DNA of 24,897 nucleotides from CAYSPU01 sp964432995 (GTDB lineage Bacteria; Verrucomicrobiota; Verrucomicrobiia; Limisphaerales; JAHDYP01), in assembly GCA_964432995.1 (NCBI GenBank), contig CAYSPU010000062.1:1-24897 (forward strand), given 5' to 3'. Below are positions 21,338 through 24,897 of this stretch, in pieces. Position 1 is the stretch's first letter. Each line of letters opens with the position of its first letter. A program made the position numbers and the translations under genes. The notes below the pieces were generated by a model. The model searched no databases. It was not told the DNA's origin and saw only the letters and a list, made by a program, of their open reading frames with translations.

Positions 21338-23603
21338 ATGCGCCGCCACGCAGGAGAAGAGCAACGACCGCACGGCACCGCCGCCCGGTACAACTTCGCC
21401 ACCGTGCTTCCGGCCTGGATCGCGGTGGTCTCGACCCTCGCTACCGCCGCCGAGCTCCCGCCGCCGTTTCCCCCCGACCCGCAACAGCACCTCGAGCGCA
21501 CCTGCTTCCAGACCGGCCAGGGCTGGAGCGGCCGCGGCAACCTGCGCTCGGATGTGGCCATCGTCTACGGCATCGACACCCGCCTGCCCCAGCGGATCCA
21601 GACGTGGCGCGACCGCGGCTACCGCATCCACGTCATGACGGGCGTATCCTGGGGCGATTACCAGGACTACCTCTACGGCCGGTTCGATGGCGTCCACCAC
21701 GAGGACGAAGCCCAAACCGATCGCCACGGCAACAAGATCAGTCACGGCGGCGATGTCTATTATATGTGCCCGGGGCCGAGCTTCGGCCGGTTCCTGTGCG
21801 TCGGCGTCCAGCGCGCCCTCGACGCCGGCGCCGAGGCCATTCACCTCGAGGAACCCGAGTTCTGGGTTCGCGGCGGGTACTCGGAAGGCTTCCGGCGCGA
21901 GTGGCGCCAGTACTACGGCGAAGACTGGCAGCCGCCCCACAGCTCCGTCGATGCCCAATGGCGCTCCTCGAAACTGAAGTACTTCCTCTACCGGCGCGCC
22001 CTGCAACTCGTGTTCGAACACGGCGCGCTGTTCCGGAACGCAGGCGCGGCNNNNNNNNNNGGAGTCCAACCGTCGCACCGGCCGCCGCGTCCGCTGCTAC
22101 GTCCCCACCCACAGCCTGCTCAACTATGCCCACTGGCGCATCGTCAGCCCCGAGTCCAGCCTCGCCCGACTCGAGGGCTGCGACGGTTACATCGCCCAAG
22201 TCTGGACCGGCACCTCGCGCACGCCGAACCGGTTCCGTGGCGAACTCCGGGAGCGCACCTTCGAGACCGCGTTCCTCGAATACGGCGCCATGCAAAACCT
22301 CGTCCGCGCGACCGGCCGCACGGTCTGGTACCTGAACGATCCCATCGAGGACAATCCCGACCACGACTGGGGCGACTACCGCGTGAATTGGGAATCGACG
22401 CTGGTGGCGTCGCTGCTCCAGCCGGAGGTATGGCGTTACGAGGTGGCGCCGTGGCCCGAGCGCGTCTTCGGCGGCCGGTATCCGCACACCGCTCGTCCCG
22501 AGGATCGCCAACCGATCCCGCCCGCCTACGCCACCGAGCTGCAGGTGGTCATGAACGCCCTCAACGACCTGAACCAGCGGCGCGTCGAATGGGATTGCGA
22601 CACCACCGGTCTCGGGCTCTTCGTCAGCGATTCCCTCATGTTCCAACGCGGCGATCCCCACCCCAGCGATCCCCATCTCAGCCACGTCTACGGCCTCGCG
22701 CTGCCTCTGCTCAAACGCGGCATGCCCGTCGCCCCCGTCCAACTCGAAAACGTCACCATTCCCCGTGCCCTCGACGACTTCCGCGTCCTCCTCCTCACGT
22801 ACCACGGCATGAAACCACTCGCCCCGGATGTCCACCCGCCCCTCGCCAACTGGGTCCGGCGCGGTGGCGAACTCGTCGTCTTCGATGACGACAGCGACCC
22901 CTACCACGCCGTGCGGGAATGGTGGAACAGCGACGGGCGGTCGTACCCGACGCCGCGCGCGCATCTCTTCGAGGAACTCGGCCTGACGGGATCTCTGGCC
23001 GAAACGGCCCGCTCCGGCGCCCGCGTCGCCGTCGGCAGAGGCGGCGTTTCCTGGCTCCGCGTGAATCCGGCGCAACTGGCGGACAGCACCGGCGGCGAGG
23101 CGCGCGTGGTGGACGCCGTGCAGCGCGCGGCGGCTCGGGCCGGGTTGCGCTGGCGCGAGACCAGCCATCTCCTCCTGCGCCGCGGCCCCTATGTCATCGC
23201 GGCCGGCCTCGACGAATCGGTTCCCGGCCCGCGCATGGTCTTGCGCGGACGCTGGGTCAACCTGTTCGACCCGCGGCTGCGCGTTGAGAACGAAGTCTCA
23301 CTCGATCCTGGCACACGCTGGTTCTTGTTGGACCTCGAGACGGTGCGGGGGCGCCAGCCGCGCGTGCTGGCCTCGGCCGGCAAGGCGCTGCCTCAGGAAA
23401 ACGCGCGCGGTCGGCTCAAACTCGCCGTCGAAGGCGTGGCCCAAACGCCCGGCCTTCTGCTCCTGCACAGCCCCAAACCGCCACGCGTCATCACCTTGGA
23501 GGGACAGCCAATCACCGATTTCGAGTACGGCACCGCCCACCGCCTGCTCTGGATCCGGTTTCCGAACGAAGCCCGACCGCGTGAGCTGACGGTGAGATTC
23601 TGA
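21338..23603 (+). CDS. Large exported protein of unnamed barrel-like family (crosses an N run)
   Basis: A protein of about 755 residues. A long basic N-terminus precedes a hydrophobic signal (ATVLPAWIAVVSTLATAAE), so the true start may be nearer to it (GTG 21401 is one option). The N-terminal half looks like a glycosidase TIM barrel: DVAIVYGIDTRLPQRIQTWR, HVMTGVSWGDYQDYLYGRFD, and AIHLEEPEFWVRGGYSEGFR, which could hold the catalytic acids. After the 10 Ns the frame shifts and continues YVPTHSLLNYAHW, WTGTSRTPNRFRG and VWYLNDPIEDNPDHDWGDYR. A Rossmann-like segment resembling the class I amidotransferase-fold domain of GH42 enzymes follows (FRVLLLTYHGMKPLAPDV, RRGGELVVFDDDSDPY), then a beta-rich end. 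No named family is recognised; an exported carbohydrate-active role is inferred. Confidence 0.75.
22051..22060. other. Assembly gap inside the exported barrel protein gene
   Basis: A run of 10 Ns. Coding resumes in a frame shifted by one base, so the real gap should be a multiple of three (for example 9 or 12) if the gene is intact. Confidence 0.97.
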
Positions 23604-23770
23604 GCTGCGGGTCTTGGCCACCACGGAGGAACCCGCATTCCGCAGTTGCCTGCGACGTCCCGGGTGGCGAACCACGGATCAACGGGTCGACACGGATCCG
23701 GCCCAGGCTCTCCCCTTCTGCTTTGGGATGAGCGTCAGGGACTGGGTAGCCACCTCCTGTCCGTGCGTTC

Positions 23771-23803
23771 GGCGGCGTCCTCGGAGGAGAGGTCGCCCCA
23801 CCG
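23771..23803 (-). repeat. Degenerate, inverted copy 4 of the repeat family
   Basis: The reverse complement reads GGTGGGGCGACCTCTCCTCC, then GAGGACGCCGCC. This parallels the family core GGTAGGGCGACCTCTCCGAG GGCGCC with one substitution and a short insertion. Only the core is recognisable; it lies between the exported barrel protein and the pseudopilin gene. Confidence 0.55.
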
Positions 23804-23839
23804 GATCGCAGTTGAAGCAGGGGCGGAATCCTCGCCGAG

Positions 23840-24697
23840 TCAGGGCGCCGCGCGTTTCCAGTCGGCCGGCCAGTTGGCCGGAGGCTCCATCTCCACCGGG
23901 AGGGCCCACGCCTCGTTGTAACCGTTCCACAAACGGTTGTCGTAGGTGGCGGCCGCCGGCTGCCAGGATTCGACGTGGCCGTCGATGAAACAGAGGTTGG
24001 CCCGACCGCGATGGCGCGAGGCGAGATAGGAGGCGTGCTCGTAGAAGGCCCAGGCCTCCTCCTGCTCCCGCGCCCCGGCGGGCAGAAACGGCGGATCCAC
24101 AATGTAGGCGTGGTTACCGATCCGCAGCACGTTCTCGCTCGCGGGCAGGCTGCTGCCGATCGCTTCCGGCGCCAGGGCTTCGTAGGGTTCCTGCGTCCCC
24201 GTTCCCTGAGAACACCCAAACGCCAATGTGAGCGTCGGCACGCGAATCTCCGCAAGCGACACCGGGAATCGCTCGTACTCCCCGGAGAACATCTTGCGGG
24301 CGCTGCCGAGGAACTTGTAGTTGTAGCCATAGGGCGCGTTCCGGCCCGCAATCCAATGCGGCACCGCCGGATCGCGGATGACGTCGTAACCGTCCGTGAC
24401 CTCCTTCGCGAACAGGTTGAACCACCGGGTCCGGGTGTTGTCCGGATGCTTCACCTGGTGCGGCGGCAAATACCCGTAGGTGTCCGTGTAGAGATGGAGA
24501 CCGATGCCGAGCTGCCGGAGATTGCTCCGACACCGGACGTCGTGGGCCTTGGCCTTCGCCGCCGCCAGGGCGGGCAGAAGCATGCTCGCCAAAATGCCAA
24601 TGATGGCGATCACGACCAGCAACTCGATCAGCGTGAATCCGGATGCCCGCAAGTGCGCCGACTGACGTCGGCGGCTGCGACCTTCGTGGAAAGCCAT
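23840..24697 (-). CDS. Type II secretion-like pseudopilin (prepilin N-terminal motif, H-X9-DG type)
   Basis: A 285-residue protein. A short basic leader ends at the prepilin peptidase site SG|FTLIELLVVIAIIGILASM (Gly20-Phe21, Glu25 at mature +5), followed by LLPALAAAKAKAHDVRCRSN, the standard verrucomicrobial/planctomycetal pattern. The globular part has tyrosine/tryptophan-rich segments and ends with the FIDGHVESW box that defines the large DUF1559/H-X9-DG pseudopilin group in this phylum. These occur in dozens of copies per genome, and their roles are mostly unknown. Start ATG 24697 is chosen (MAFHEGRSRRRQSAHLRASG); ATG 24730 is possible but lies at the edge of repeat copy 3, which may have brought in part of the upstream region. 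Confidence 0.9.
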   Translation of the reverse strand: MAFHEGRSRRRQSAHLRASGFTLIELLVVIAIIGILASMLLPALAAAKAKAHDVRCRSNLRQLGIGLHLYTDTYGYLPPHQVKHPDNTRTRWFNLFAKEVTDGYDVIRDPAVPHWIAGRNAPYGYNYKFLGSARKMFSGEYERFPVSLAEIRVPTLTLAFGCSQGTGTQEPYEALAPEAIGSSLPASENVLRIGNHAYIVDPPFLPAGAREQEEAWAFYEHASYLASRHRGRANLCFIDGHVESWQPAAATYDNRLWNGYNEAWALPVEMEPPANWPADWKRAAP

Positions 24698-24728
24698 GAC
24701 ATCCGCCGGCTGCAGGCGCGTGGAGCCC

Positions 24729-24897
24729 ATGAATTCCGCCACCCGTTCTGGGATACCACTTCGCATGAAAGGTAGGGCGACCTCTCCGAGGGCGCCGCAA
24801 GATGCAGTCGCCACACCATCTGTCTTCATGGCGATGCGGAAACCTGCTCGCGAGTCCTCCTCGGAGCCTGCTCGCGAGTCCTCCTCGGAGCCTGCTC
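24729..24897 (+). repeat. Repeat family copy 3 (cut by the right edge)
   Basis: The conserved opening is at 24729 (ATGAATTCCGCCACCC, TTCTGGGATACCACTTCGCA, GGTAGGGCGACCTCTCCGAG from 24771). A short variable part follows, and the 24-bp units begin at about 24843 (CCTGCTCGCGAGTCCTCCTC...). At least two units are present, and the array continues past the window end. It sits directly upstream of the minus-strand pseudopilin gene. Confidence 0.85.

Noticed and set aside
24698..24829. 44-codon extension of the pseudopilin
   Set aside because: It runs into repeat copy 3. The prepilin leader is complete from ATG 24697.

Overview
The window is about 24.9 kb of GC-rich DNA. It most likely comes from a verrucomicrobial chromosome (Verrucomicrobiota, probably near the Limisphaerales/Pedosphaera group) and looks like a draft or metagenome contig. 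The taxonomic guess is an inference. It rests on a short pseudopilin ending in the H-X9-DG style (FIDGHV), secreted glycosidases with a verrucomicrobial C-terminal 'FYR' type module, a signal-peptide Hcp-like protein, and many GC-rich intergenic repeats. There are two N runs (9841-9858 and 22051-22060). Each lies inside one gene, and the reading frame changes across each, so the N counts are placeholders and both genes are probably intact.

Layout. 1-2696 (minus): the distal-rod operon flgF-flgG-flgA-flgH (flgH runs off the left edge), preceded by a near-perfect sigma-54 promoter. 2970-4007 (plus): a tiny hydrophobic protein and a membrane-anchored C39-type cysteine peptidase, then a strong hairpin. 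4329-6441 (plus): an overlapping pair of bacterial PH-domain membrane proteins of the YdbS/YdbT type. 6558-7475: an exported endonuclease/exonuclease/phosphatase protein. 7733-10209 (plus): an accessory island with a DUF433/DUF5615 toxin-antitoxin pair, a GIY-YIG (T5orf172) protein with HNH-associated repeats, and an FRG-domain protein. 10581-14928 (plus): a GH29 alpha-L-fucosidase and a large DUF5060/GH5-like glycosidase. 14985-17851 (plus): cydA and cydB, unusually separated by 470 bp of repeat DNA. 17962-19240 (minus): a putative lipoprotein and an Hcp-family protein with a Sec signal peptide. 19749-21337: a small membrane protein, a duplicated ~136-bp segment, a truncated ParE-type toxin and a MITE-like element. 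21338-23603 (plus): a large exported protein of an unnamed barrel-like family. 23840-24697 (minus): a type II-like pseudopilin.

The genes suggest a motile, polysaccharide-degrading bacterium with a high-affinity bd oxidase for low oxygen. The least explained content is (i) a repeat family present in three long copies and one degenerate inverted copy, with 24-bp tandem subrepeats, one copy splitting cydAB; (ii) the nuclease/FRG/TA island, a candidate defence locus; and (iii) the lipoprotein plus secreted Hcp pair with no type VI secretion genes nearby.
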